Shown: positions 25,237-36,447 of the stretch, one piece after another | How positions within the stretch are numbered: position 1 is the stretch's first letter | How the letters are laid out: each line of letters starts with the position of its first letter | Source: Euborellia annulipes | Taxonomy: Eukaryota > Arthropoda > Insecta > Dermaptera > Anisolabididae | Length of the DNA: 64,000 nt | Reading direction: 5' to 3' | NCBI GenBank assembly: GCA_023213315.1 | Contig: JAKCPI010004269.1 | Coordinates: 25,893 to 89,892, forward strand | The notes under the pieces: model-generated | What the model was told of the DNA's origin: nothing | Seen by the model: only the letters and a program-made list of their open reading frames with translations | The model's database searches: none | Position numbers and translations under genes: made by a program

Positions 25237-25832
25237 TAGAGACCGGATTTTAAGCAAAATGCTTATTGCTCAATTTTATAAGCAATCATTAGATATTTAA
25301 TTTCTATACGAATTAGGAAAAACTAAGTGTAGGCCTATTGAGATTGCATTTTTTATGCTTTTTTTGCTTTTTTTGAGTTTTCATGCTTTTTTTTCCTTTT
25401 ATGCTTATTTGAACTTATTTTACGAATATTTATAATTTTTTTTTTTTTTTTTATTAAAAAACACACTTTTTTCCCATTCACACACGCATACAACAGGGAT
25501 GTATATAAGGGGGGAGGGGGCCCGGCCCCCCTCTCCAAAAAAAAAAATTTCCAAAAACCCCGCAGTGCGAAAAAATATAGCCCTGTAAAAAACATTTTTT
25601 TCCGCAGGGTGAAAAAATTTGGTTCCGCAAAAACAAAATTTTTCTCAGGGCGGGGCGGAATAAATTTAGTTTCTTTAAAAAAAAATTTGTTTACGCCATT
25701 GGTATGAGTAAAAATTGCTTATGAGATGCTTTTTTTCAACTTTTATGCTTATTTAACAACTTTTTATTCAAGTTTTTTATGCTTTTTTAAGCACTTTTTT
25801 CCATTTTTTCATGCTTTTTTGTCCGGTCTTTA
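25237..25832. mobile_element. hAT element, non-autonomous (596 bp), with nested insertion
   Basis: The ends TAGAGACCGGATTTT and TTTTTGTCCGGTCTTTA are inverted. A perfect 8-bp duplication GTTATGAC flanks it (25229..25236 and 25833..25840). The interior repeats ATGCTT-rich sequence and is split at about 25440..25700 by a piece of SINE tail on the minus strand and a G/C-run segment. No transposase frame is present. Confidence 0.92.
25435..25700. mobile_element. Nested insertion in the hAT element: SINE-tail fragment plus G/C-run segment
   Basis: A T run followed by ACACTTTTTTCCCATTCACA is the reversed SINE tail. The next segment, AGGGATGTATATAAGGGGGG and on to GCCATTGG, resembles ends seen at 61277 and may be a degraded MITE. 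Boundaries are approximate. Confidence 0.45.
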
Positions 25833-26129
25833 GTTATGACTCTCTTGCAGCAAATGAGCGATTTGTAAAATAGCACATAATAAAAATAATAAATACGTAA
25901 AAATATGTTGTTGTTTTAATCACAAATTTTTTTTTATAATATGGTGGTTCCCTTTAAAAGTGGATGAGATACAATTCAAAATAAAAAATTAAATTCAGGA
26001 TGCAAATAAACAATAATTTAGGCCTATATTTAAAAGAATAGAAACATTAGTTATGTATGCCTCTTCACGGACATATGGAATAATCATGAATTTATAGCTA
26101 AAAATCCGAAAAATTAACAATTAAAAATA

Positions 26130-26930
26130 GGAGGAACGTGGCGAATAGTTGCGCCTGCAAATAGAGGACCTTCAGAACTCAGTCCTCTTGCCTACCGCAG
26201 TCTTCCCCTCTTCAGACCCCTCCTCTGTCAAGGGTGTGTTAATATAAATATTAATACATTTTCATTTTAAATCAATCACTCAATAAATAAATAGAAGAGA
26301 AGACATCTTGGCACAGGTGCATCCCAGCACCGTCGCAAGAGAGACATGGAGTTCATTCATTAGCATATAATAGTACTAGCTGCGCAGCTAGTCTTCAACC
26401 GCCTTCTCAAACACACACTCCGTATTTTATGATAAATATTCTTGCTGGAGCCACCATATATTGCCATTTTGGGCATATTTTTGGTTAATAATGAAAAATC
26501 TTGAAGTATTGACACTAAGTGGCGAATCTCATCATCGCCAATCGAAGAAAATTCAAATTTTTTTTTTTAAAGACACTTTAGAAAAAGAACCAATTGATGG
26601 CTTTAAATGCTCCTCCGAAAGTAATTCACTCTCACATTCAAATGACGACTCTACAGAGAAGAGGATCGATCGTGTACGTTTAGGGATGGTTCCGCCAGAT
26701 CACCCTTTGGCCTGCGACCTTCGCCGATTATCCGACAACACGTCGAGAAACAATAAGGCCGTTGCACCATAAAACAAGGTCCAATCGTAGGTCTCGTATA
26801 TAATGTCCGGCTTTTTACGAGGCCCCTTGCATTATCCAGCAGGTGGTAGACCCGAGGGAGCTGCCCCCAGGGCCCCACGTGGCCGAAGGCACGTGGCCTA
26901 ACCCTCGTCTCATTAAACTTTTTCCTTTGC
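26130..26930. other. GC-richer island with an 18-bp perfect palindrome
   Basis: Composition is higher in GC than the flanks. ACTAGCTGCGCAGCTAGT lies near 26373..26390 and resembles the GCAGCTAGT end of the Helentron-like element. Open frames of about 100 and 75 residues overlap on opposite strands (26461..26772 and 26651..26878) and show no recognised domain. A promoter, an unrecognised exon or an old repeat are all possible. Confidence 0.35.
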
Positions 26931-27393
26931 TCTCTTTCCCTATCTCTTTTTTCAACAAAGACAACATATTTGACTCGAGGCTATGAGTTACGAGGTTTGC
27001 CTTTCTTTTGAAAGGAGATACGTCTTATTTTTGTATCATCAAATACATAGGTCTATCCAAAGTAAATAAGGAAAAATGGCCCAATTAAAATATAAAAAAA
27101 GAACATAATCATATCATATTTACATTATAAAAAATCCTTAAATATCCTAATTATATAGGCCCATTTATTGATTATTAGGAGAAGTTTTTATTACATCTCT
27201 CTACTCCTTATAATATTATATTTTATGAATTTTAATAAATTTCTTTGTTTTAGATGAAAGAAAATTGTTGATATATGATAGGATCAAAATTCCTGGTGAA
27301 AAAAATAATAAAAAAATTTTGTTGTCTTTTCAATGTTTCGCAAAGGGCTAGCAAGTTGGATAGTAAATTTAATTTTGTAGCATTATAAATATA
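26931..27393. other. AT-rich spacer, no gene seen
   Basis: No recognisable feature on either strand. Confidence 0.5.
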
Positions 27394-27577
27394 CAGAGCC
27401 GGAACTAGGAGATTTTTTAGGGGGGGAAAAATTTAATTTGCAGCCCCATCCTTAAAATTTTCAATAAAATTCATATCATTTTATTTTTTTTAGTAAATCT
27501 TTCTTTAATTGCCGCCCTCTGATATCTGCCGCCCGGGGCACACGCACCAACTGCCCCCCCCCCTAGATCAGGCCCTG
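27394..27577. mobile_element. hAT-like MITE (about 184 bp)
   Basis: The ends CAGAGCCGGAACTAG and CTAGATCAGGCCCTG are imperfect inverted repeats with the CAG-start style of hAT elements. Flanking 8-mers do not agree well, so the superfamily is tentative. Confidence 0.55.
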
Positions 27578-27624
27578 TAATAAACATACTAATTGGTAGC
27601 ATCGGGAAATTTTTATATTCACTC

Positions 27625-28161
27625 ACTCACTTTTTTCTCATTCACACTCACACACACATTCACACAGTCTTTTCGGCAACTTACAGTAGGCCATTTAAGA
27701 CTTTGAGCCTCGGGGCATGGCGTAGAGGTTAGCGTGCAAACCTCGTATACCAAACGTCGCGGGTTCGGACCCCAGGCAGTCCGATGATTTTATTTAAGCC
27801 AATTGGATACCAAATGGCTTAAATAAGAATGCCTGGACCCCTATATGTATATTTATCAATAACGGTTATCGTCTAAAGTCTTAAATGGCCTGAGGTGCCG
27901 AAAAGACTGTGTGAATGTATGTGTGAGTGTGAGTGTGAATGAGAAAAAAGTGTGAATGTTTTTTCTTTAAAAAAAAAAAAAAAAAAAAGACTTTGACGAT
28001 AACCGTTGTAATTAATATATATATTGTGGGGTCAGGCATTTCTATTTAAGCCATCTGGTATCCAAATAGCTTAAATAAAATCATCGGACTGCCTGGGTCC
28101 GAACCCGTAACGTTTTGTATAGTAGGTAGGCACTCTACCTACTACGCCAGACCCGGGGGCC
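27625..28161 (-). mobile_element. tRNA-derived SINE split by another SINE
   Basis: The element reads on the minus strand: the head is at the high end (CCCCGGGTCTGGCGTAGTAG, B box GGGTTCGGACCC near 28100) and the tail at the low end. It is flanked by a 12-bp duplication TTATATTCACTC (27613..27624, 28162..28173). A second SINE on the opposite strand sits inside it at 27707..27986. Confidence 0.92.
27707..27986 (+). mobile_element. Full-length SINE inserted into an older SINE
   Basis: It has the CTCGGGGCATGGCGTAGAGG head, B box GGGTTCGGACCCC, the GTGTGAGTG tail and poly-A. The duplication AAGACTTTGA (27697..27706, 27987..27996) derives from the host SINE. It therefore inserted later than the minus-strand SINE that encloses it. 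Confidence 0.94.
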
Positions 28162-28461
28162 TTATATTCACTCGATTTATATGGCAATACAACTCTCAAC
28201 TAAAAATTTTTAACATGAACTATTTATTAAAGTTTAGTTTATATTTTTCAAAATAAGGATTCTCTCTGTTAGAGAAGAAATGAGCTTCATGATCGGTTCA
28301 GGTTTCCTGAACGATAAAATAAAGTTAAATAATATTGGCTACCAATTAATTTAATAAATAATGCCAAAAAAAAAAAAAAAAAAAAAAATTCAAATAAATT
28401 AATATAGTTAAATATTTTTTGAGATCTATAGATATTAGTATTCGATTCGGACTTTAACTGA

Positions 28462-29423
28462 CAAGGAGAGTACACGGTTGACTCGTCACCGATTTTGATC
28501 TCCTTTTATATGGTGAATCTATACTGAAAAATATTTGTTTTCTGATCGAGCTTTTTGTCCAATGCGCCCTGTAACAATTTTTTTTCTCATCTGAAATTTT
28601 AAAATCTGAAAAGGATTGTTATAAGGCTCAAAGAAAAGCATATCAACAACAACAAGCTAATAGCGTAACGGGTAGAGGAGAGGGTTAGTAATTTCAGGGA
28701 TCCCAAGTTCAAAACTTGGGTTGTCAATTTTTTTTTTTTTGTTTTGTATTATTTATTATATTATATAAAAAATAAATATTATATTATATTATAAAAATAT
28801 TTTATTTATATTTGCGACATATTTATTACATATTTATACAGAAAACAATGAATATTATACAATCAATTAGATATATAAATGAATAATTAAAATATAAAAT
28901 AAGGCAGTAAGATATAGAAAAATTAATCTTTTTTTTTATGAAATATCAAAAGAAATATTTCGCCAATACATTTGCTGTCAACAGGAAGTGTCAGTTTAGT
29001 TAGTTTAGATATCTACTTGATTGTATAATATTATTTGTTTTCTGTATAAATATGTAATATGTAATAAATATGTCGCAAATATAAATAAAATATTTTTATA
29101 ATATAAATATAATATTTATGTTTTATACTATAAATAATTCTAAAAAAAAAAAAAAAAATGACAACCCCAAGTTTTGAACTTGGGATCCCTGGATTTCTAA
29201 CCCTCTCCTCTACCCGTTACGCTATTAGCTTGTTGTTGTTGATATGCTTTTCTTTGAGCCTTATAACAATCCTTTTCAGATTTTAAAATTTCAGATGAGA
29301 AAAAAAATTGTTACAGGGCGCATTGGACGAAAAGTTCGATCAGGATACAAATATTTTTCAGTATAGATTCACCATATAAAAGGAGATCAAAATCGGTGAC
29401 GAGTCAACCGTGTACTCTCCTTG
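28462..29423. mobile_element. 962-bp foldback element with long inverted arms containing tRNA-like heads
   Basis: The ends CAAGGAGAGTACACGG and CCGTGTACTCTCCTTG are inverted. The similarity runs inward at least 270 bp per arm, and an AT-rich inner pair (CGACATATTTATTACATA near 28815 and its complement near 29070) extends it. TGA flanks both ends (28459..28461, 29424..29426), a possible 3-bp duplication. Each arm contains TAGCGTAACGGGTAGAG and AGTTCAAAACT, close to Pol III A and B boxes. No open frame is present. Confidence 0.85.
28660..28733 (+). other. tRNA-like Pol III box pair in left arm of foldback element
   Basis: An A-box-like TAGCGTAACGGG and a B-box-like AGTTCAAAACTTGG lie about 40 bp apart, with a CCCAAG/CTTGGG T-stem. 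The inverted mate is at about 29160..29232. It is not an intact tRNA because the acceptor stem does not close. Confidence 0.5.
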
Positions 29424-29447
29424 TGAGTCATAAATATATTTATCAAG

Positions 29448-29543
29448 TTTTAATAGGAGAATTAAATTAACAAGGTTTTCTGTTTCAATAATATATTAAT
29501 TTGATATTAACACTTTATACGTATTTCGACACCATATGTGTCA
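29448..29543. repeat. Left arm of inverted repeat with hammerhead-like core
   Basis: This 96-bp arm is nearly identical to the complement of 29569..29663, separated by 25 bp. On the minus strand CTGAAGA (29550..29544) is followed by the GACAC/GTGTC stem and GAAA (29527..29524), which resembles a hammerhead core with one extra base before stem II. Confidence 0.85.
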
Positions 29544-29568
29544 TCTTCAGAAGCGAATTACATACTGC

Positions 29569-29663
29569 TGACACATATGGTGTCGAAATACGTATAAAGT
29601 GTTAATATCAAATTAATATATTATTGAAATAGAAAACCTTGTGAATTTAATTCTCCTATTAAA
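29569..29663. repeat. Right arm of inverted repeat
   Basis: The arm TGACACATATGGTGTCGAAA through CTCCTATTAAA mirrors 29448..29543 with two mismatches and one indel at most. It lacks the CTGAAGA segment. Confidence 0.85.
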
Positions 29664-29724
29664 GCATAATGTTTCAACTAGAGCCAACGATTACCAGTTT
29701 AAAATTAAGATTTATCAAAACTCT

Positions 29725-29830
29725 ATGTTGCCCCGGAAAGGCTGGAGTTCCTGGGTTCGATTCTAGAGGGCCATGGAGGGCTTGGCTTCACCAACAAAAT
29801 ACATTCTGTCTTGTTAAATAAATTAAATAT
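29725..29830 (+). mobile_element. Possible tRNA-derived SINE remnant
   Basis: CCTGGGTTCGATTCTAGAGG contains a good B box (GGTTCGATTC). It is followed by a short body and an A/T tail. The A box is weak and the origin is uncertain. Confidence 0.4.
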
Positions 29831-31290
29831 ATTTAAAAAAATAAATAAAAGTTGAGTGAATTTTTAAGAGAAAAGTATAAATATAATAAAAATAAATAAA
29901 AAACGCCATTCAAAAGTTTTTCTATAGAGATAAAGTATAAATAAAAAAGGAGAGGATATGGGAAAAATGTGATACACAACCGAACGAAATTTATAGTGGA
30001 AAAAATATCGATCCTCATTCACATTTCACTATTTGTTTGATAACAAATATTTATCAATGTACTCGGTATGGTAAGAAATATTATTACAAGTGGCGTCTTT
30101 AATTTGGATTTTAATAAATTTTTGACATTCCCTTATTTTATTGTTGTAGAGATAAAAGTATAAATGTAAGTATAGCAATGTAATAGAATAAGATGTATGG
30201 GGCAGATAGTAAAAAAGCTAAAATTGCTTTGCTCAACGCAATTCGTTTTTACCTCTGATCCCAGGACGCCCAGAAAATCCGCGCAATCCTTCTCTATTCT
30301 TTTATTTTTTTCCCCTCCAAGAATGTTTTATTCCAAGCATTTGCTTTTTAGGACAGTGAGAAAAAGGAAATTTTATTTATGGTAGAAAATTTTAATTAAT
30401 AGAATATTTCACTTAATAAAAAAAATTGATAAAAATAATTTTTTTTTTCCTAATTTAAATTTTCTAGCTTGGGAAATGTTTCATAGTAACAAGCATTATA
30501 AAGAAAATTTTAAATAAATGTTTATTAAAAAAAAACAAAAGCAAATTAGTAATAATTAAAGAAACTATTTTTTATTCATTAAAACGTTTTTTTAGTACAA
30601 AAATATTCCCATTTCTCTTATTTGATATTATATATGAATGTCATCATTATTCAGACAACCTTTATGAAAAAATTAATTAAATTTAAAAAGTTATTTGATT
30701 AGAGATTCTGTTAAAATTAAAATTACTTTGCCATCACATCACATCAGTCATTAAAAAAAAGTATATGAATGATTTACTTGAAATATAAATTTATTGAGTG
30801 AGTTTAAAAAACGATCAGCGAGAATATATATTGTATATATTGTATTGCTATGAACATTAATGTTCTTTATTTTCAATTGAATCCTTAAGAATAATAAGAA
30901 TATCAACAACATTATTTCCTACTAGATTTTCCCTCTAAGATGAAATTACGCCATTAGTTATTCCTTATCATTGTAAAAAGTCTTCTAGAGGAGGATTTCA
31001 CAAACTGCTAAAAGAATGAAAATTGATAAATTGGACTATTGAAAAGCCAATTCTCAAGCTTTTTTTTCTTTTATAATAATTGAAAAAAGAAGAAAAGATT
31101 GTTTTTCTTTTTATACGTAGATAGCGATAAAAAAAGACAACAAAAAAAGAATGTAAAAGGAAAAAAAAAAATAAACAATAATCGTCATCGTCATTAAAAA
31201 AGTGTTTATAATAAAAAAGAAGAAATATGAATTTTAATCATTTTAAACTAATCTAATATTAAAATATGACACTTTTATGAAAACAAAAAA
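29831..31290. other. AT-rich spacer, no gene seen
   Basis: Low-complexity A/T sequence with homopolymers. Nothing is recognised. Confidence 0.5.
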
Positions 31291-31333
31291 TCTGGTGTGA
31301 CTGGTCGCACCAGATTTTTTGTGTCGAGATATA

Positions 31334-31386
<53 letters not shown>

Positions 31387-31576
31387 TTTAAGATTTAATA
31401 AAATTTATAAGTTAATCTAAACGCACACCAATTGAGCAAAAACGTTTTGCTCAATGCCAACACACAGCGATTGAGCAAAACACTTTGTTCAATTGTGTTT
31501 TGCCCCCTCGGTGTGCATTGATCATTAGAAAAGCATTGAAAAAAAAAACAGTTTTAGACACGAAAATATTATATAT

Positions 31577-31728
31577 ATGATTTTGAAGGTTTACTTTTGA
31601 TAAAATTGTTCTGTTATTCGGAACACAAGTCGCAGTCGCCTGCCTTAATAAATTTTCTGAAAATAAATGTTAATATTTATTTTGTGTTCCGAATAACAGA
31701 ACAATTTTATCAAAAGTAAACCTTCAAA
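31577..31728. repeat. Nested inverted repeat with 48-bp arms
   Basis: The arm ATTTTGAAGGTTTACTTTTG through GTTCTGTTATTCGGAACACA is mirrored at 31680..31728. It is bordered by (TA)n on both sides, so a TA-targeting insertion is possible. Confidence 0.8.

Positions 31729-31731
<3 letters not shown>

Positions 31732-31766
<35 letters not shown>
31732..31766. repeat. (TA)n microsatellite
   Basis: A near-perfect TA run. A second one lies at 31343..31380. Confidence 0.95.
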
Positions 31767-32345
31767 GCTTTGGCAGTTTCCGTCATTAAATCGAAAATCT
31801 AAATACTATTTGTCCTAAAACGCTTTTGTTCAATTGGTGTGCGTTCAGCCTTATGGAAAAATATTAACAACCATTTGTCCTATCTTTCCTATGAAGTACA
31901 AGATTAAAGTGTGCTTCAAAAGATTTAAAGGACAAAATGAGAATATACATTTTAAAGAGCATTAAAAAAATAATTGATTTTACTTTTTTGAATTTTAATC
32001 AAAATCGTTGGAGCGAATTTGAGAAAATCGAAAAAATTGAAAGAGTACATTAGTAAAGTACTAGTACTCTTAGGCTGATTTTGTTCAAAAGATTCGTGTT
32101 AGGTCCCATGGGGTACCTAACTTGAATATAAAATTTCAACCTGCTAGCTCTTTTCGTTCTTGAGATTTTTTGTTTACAGTCAGACCATGTTGCGAAAACC
32201 ATATTTTTGCACTCAAGGAACCTCAAAAAGTGTATATTCAACAAAATCTCGACAGTGAATTTTTGACATGTATTCAATACTTCCTCTCTAAATACTATAG
32301 GCCTTTATATATATCTCTATATATAGGCCTATAATTAAGAGAAAA

Positions 32346-33555
32346 CAAAAATTATTAATGTTTATAACAGTCCGCTGGTATTGAGGTATGAGCCGGGGCA
32401 AGTTAATAGATGGAGAAAGAATAAAGTGGTAAATAAATATTCGCCTATTAAATTTGGATTATTTTAAAAAACCGCCCTAACCATTAAAAAAAATGAAGAA
32501 TTGGAAAAAAATAGGATCTCTATCGCTATTTCAATTTCATTTAGGATTTTTTTAACCAAACCAGATTTTATCAAATTCATAAAGATTTAAATATATATGA
32601 TATTTTTTCTTCTTTTTTTCCCCTCGTTCAAGTGAAAATATCTTTGCTTCTAACTAAAAACATGACGACAGGAAATCCTAGCTTCAGGTACACCACGTAG
32701 AAGGAAACATGAATGGAGCGCTTTATGGAACTTTTTCAAATGTAAATCTGTTTAAAAACTAATAAAAATATAAACATAACCAAATCTAGACGTGATATGA
32801 AGAACATATAAACTTTTCTTAAATTACCCATAGCAAAAAAAAAAAAAATCTTTATTTTATAATATAATTATATGTACAAAAGTAATAAGTGAAATTAATA
32901 TTTTTCTAAATAATTATTATTACCGGTGGGCCTGGTAAGAAGAAAAAAGAACAGCAACCAAAATTAATAAGATTGATGTAAAGAAGTAATGCCAAACAGC
33001 GCTTAATAGCTGGATCGATAGCCCTGGGAAAGAGGGCTGTTGAACGCCTGGCCAGCATTTTTCCATTATAAATATATATTCAAAATCTAATTGTAATTTA
33101 AATTAATGATAATTGTAAAAGACTAAATGGCCACAGCAGCGGAAAGAATAAAAATAAATAAATAAATAATTAATTCAACTTTAAAGAAAGAAATTTCTGA
33201 ATTTATATAAGATCATCAAAAGAGATAAAGCGGAGGATTTATTATTATAGATTATGTTATGAACAGAAGGAAAGAAATACGAATTTTATCATATTCAATA
33301 AAAAAATTTTATTATACGAATAGAAACCAGGTACGAGATTCTGGTTGCACTACTAGCTGGTTTGACGATTTCAATAAGATTGTAAGCGAAAATATTTATT
33401 TGGCCGGACAAGAAATAGATAAAATACTGTGACATATTAAATTTTAATTTATTAAAAGACTTTATGTTCAAATTAAAAATATTTACATATATGGAGTTTG
33501 ATAATGAATTTTTTTTTTTTTTTGGAAATAAATTGTGTCCAAAAAGAAGAGGATT
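32346..33555. other. Spacer with a possible non-LTR/SINE tail at about 33003..33172
   Basis: The segment ATAGCCCTGGGAAAGAGGGC through AAATGGCCACAGCAGCGGAA ends in ATAAATAAATAAATAAT, a non-LTR-style tail. The remainder is A/T-rich and empty. Confidence 0.4.
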
Positions 33556-33860
33556 AGCATTAGCTGTTTATACATCTTAACGATTCCGATCGTGTACAGA
33601 GCTACTTGCCATGCCGAGGTTGTTTCGTCCGGTACCAATACCCGAAAACCGCCCCCTTGCTTGATAAAATGCACGCTAGCCCTTTGGCACACCTCCAGTC
33701 TGATACACTCCCTCTCTGGCCTACGCACTAGCATCTGCTTCCACTAGCTTTTAATATGTATTAGATAAACTACTAACTAATCATTCTGAGGTCTGGGCAC
33801 GCTCGACGAGTTTATAAGCTCTTTAGCAATGGGGGCCTTTCGAGTACAAGCCGATATTTA
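33556..33860. other. GC-richer single-copy island
   Basis: Overlapping frames of 70-80 residues lie on both strands, none with a recognised domain. A conserved non-coding element is possible. Confidence 0.3.
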
Positions 33861-34031
33861 ATGTTGAGAAATATTGTAGTTAAAATGGATGGAAATAAAA
33901 ATTGAATTATATAAATTTATATAGCTCTATATTTTTTCAATTAAATGAAATGAACTAAATTTTTTGGATATTTAACAGCACTCATCTTCTATTTAGTATT
34001 ACATTTTTCTCTCCCTTTTTTCAGTTACGTC

Positions 34032-34908
34032 TAGGGTTTGAAAAAAAAAACGGAAAATTTTGAAACCCAATTTTTCGGTTTTTTACTAAGCGGAAACCCG
34101 GTTAACCGGTTTTAAACTGTTTTTTTTTTTTTCAGAGCATCAAGCTATTAGAAGACACCACCATTTTTGGAAGTTAAATTAATTGCTATACAACATAATT
34201 TAGAAATATTTTATTGCTTGGTACGGAAAAAGATCCCTTGACCCTTAGTATTAATATTAATACATGAGGCAAAAAAACAAAATTTAATAAAATAGAATTA
34301 TTTTTTACTAGCCGCCTATAAGCGGACCCTCGCCTTTTCTTAATTATGTAAAGAAAATTATTACTACTTTTCCAATCCAGTGCCTGCTTCAGTATTTATT
34401 TACATTCATAGAATACACAAATGGAAAGAATACATAAATATTTCTCTATACATTTCTTATGGGAGGTATCATAACTTTAGGAATTAATAACTTAAAAAGT
34501 TGTACGAATTTCGGGGCCCGAGTACCTTTCCTGGACTCGCCATAAAGTCTTCTATAAGGCTGCAAAATTTCCTTTCATCATTTCAACGGGAAGTTGGTCA
34601 AACAGAGAGTGACAGGGTCAGACAGACATTTCGCTATATATATAGATTATTTAGGTGAAGGAAAAAAAGGGGAACAAAAAATATTTAGACTCCATCCCTA
34701 TTTATTTCAAATGATTGATAGCCAATGCAAATAAAATAAATATTTCTCGATTGGGACGGGAAGCGAACCCGAAACCCCAAGCACTAGAAGCTAATGATAA
34801 AATAAAAAGAATTCGGTTTTTCGTAGAAAACCCGGTTTCTCGGTTTTTTGAAAATATAGCCAAAAACCCGGTTAACCGGTTTCGGTTTCTTCCGGGGTCC
34901 AAACCCTA
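34032..34908. mobile_element. hAT-type element (877 bp) hosting a Helentron-like element
   Basis: The ends TAGGGTTTGAA and TCCAAACCCTA are inverted. A perfect 8-bp duplication GTTACGTC flanks it (34024..34031, 34909..34916). Subterminal AACCCGGTTAACCGGTTT occurs near both ends and adds a palindromic motif. The middle (34307..34646) is a separate insertion. Confidence 0.92.
34307..34646 (-). mobile_element. Non-autonomous Helentron-like element
   Basis: On the minus strand it begins at a TCTATATATATAGCGAAATG segment with a short GTCTGTCTG run. It ends CCGCTTATAGGCGGCTAGT, with a CCGC/GCGG hairpin before the CTAGT end. A related copy lies at 54310..54606. Confidence 0.7.
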
Positions 34909-34916
34909 GTTACGTC

Positions 34917-36120
34917 TAGTTAAAATTGCAGTGAAGTTTTCTCCACTGCTAAATACGGAAAATATCTTCGAATTGCTGGTTAGGGGTCTGGTTTCATATG
35001 ATTTGATAGAAAAATGAGAAGGTGAAAGCATTTATTTATTTTTATTTTTTTATTTGCTTTAATATAGCCAATCTGCTGAGATGAAACGTTTGATTTCCCC
35101 CGAGGTAAACGAAATCTGATACTCTTAAGATATTATTGTTATAAGTGATCTTAAGAATTAGTTCCAAAAAATATATAAATCAAGTTTTCTTGGTATTTAT
35201 AGTCACTTTCTATCATCTTTAATATTAAATTTTACATGTAACTAATAATTTAAAAAATGGTTTAATCAAATTTCAGATTAACCACTCTATGAGAATTTGA
35301 AGACTCCTTTCTCGTTATATTATTAAAATTTTTACCCTTTCTTAGGTGAAATAAAACTATTAACATATATTTAACTACAAATTTAATTCATTAACAAAGA
35401 AAATGTTATGTATATTTTAGTAAAATTTCGAACAAAGAAATTTCTCGGCTAGGCTTCTGGTTTTGATCTCTGTCTGCGGGTCGGAATTAAACTTCCTACA
35501 TCATTACGAGAGAACAATGTTTGCTGAGATAATAATGGAATATTAATAGGTAGCCCAATGCATAGACAAACAAAGTTAAATTCTAAATTATAACACATAC
35601 GACAACATTAGCACTATGTTTTAGATTTTACCTGTGAGGTTTTCCATTTTTTTTTTATTTCCTTTTTTTTATTAAAACTCATTAGCATAATCCTTTCAAA
35701 TAAAAATGAAAATCATATTTGAAATGATTTATGAAGCGGTTCGCAATTAAGGATCTTATAAAAAGGATGTTTTTCCATGTTATTATGAACTGGAAATTAA
35801 ATTATATTATGTTCTTAATCTCTTTTGTGTAGTTCAATATTCTAATTTGTAATTTAATTATTGTTGTGTTACAACTCATTAGTTTCAAGTTTAAATCTCT
35901 TTAATAAATCTTGTTCCGGTTTCTTTTTTTTATTTTAATCATGTTTAACAACCATTTAAAAGTTATAAGGAAACATTTTTTATAAGGTAAATAAATATAC
36001 TTAAACCATTTGAGATAAAATATATTGGCAGTTGAAAACTAGGGTTTAAATTACTCACCATATTAACAAATTCGAGAAGAATCTTCAAGAGAATATTTTT
36101 GAAAAATTTTTTTAATTATT
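34917..36120. other. AT-rich spacer, no gene seen
   Basis: No recognisable feature on either strand. Confidence 0.5.
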
Positions 36121-36126
36121 TTAACA

Positions 36127-36447
36127 CAGGTTTAACTTGTTCAACGCCCTTGAAAATTTACGGCCCCCCCCCCCCCCCCACACAAATTATAAAATAATAC
36201 AAAAACAAAAATTTTTAATAAAAAAACACATTTAAAAAAATATTTTTTATTTTTATTTATTTAATGAAAACCGATGACCCGCAGGTATGATGGACTGGCA
36301 GTTTTTGGAAACTCGCCAGAATCTTCAAATTTATATTTATTATAAAATTAGCAATATTTGGAAAATTGATCTTGGTGCAATATTCGCCTCCCTAGACTAG
36401 TCCGCCTCCCAGGGAGGCGCGCCTCAGTTGGAAAACGGTTTAACACT
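36127..36447. mobile_element. Degraded hAT-like element
   Basis: AGGTTTAACTTGTTCAACGCC on the left is loosely mirrored by GCGCCTCAGTTGGAAAACGG on the right, with a C run just inside. No clear duplication is found. Tentative. Confidence 0.4.

Larger units (their letters stand above)
31415..31850. mobile_element. PIF/Harbinger-type MITE (436 bp)
   Basis: The ends share AACGCACACCAATTGA and its complement CAATTGGTGTGCGTT. TTA flanks both sides (31412..31414 and 31851..31853), and removing the element with one TTA restores the host hairpin-family repeat. A 3-bp TTA duplication is the PIF/Harbinger signature. A second inverted repeat is nested inside. Confidence 0.82.
31291..32345 (+). repeat. 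Hairpin-family repeat interrupted by a Harbinger-type MITE
   Basis: A shortened hairpin (31291..31314, TCTGGTGTGACTGGTCGCAC then CAGA) and the tail GTGTCGAGATATATTTAGTT are followed by a (TA)n tract. The copy breaks at 31414 and resumes at 31851 with ACAACCATTTGTCCTATCTT, GAGCATTAAAAAAATAATTG and AAATCTCGACA as in 12243..12850. The continuity across the insertion shows its pre-insertion sequence. Confidence 0.85.
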
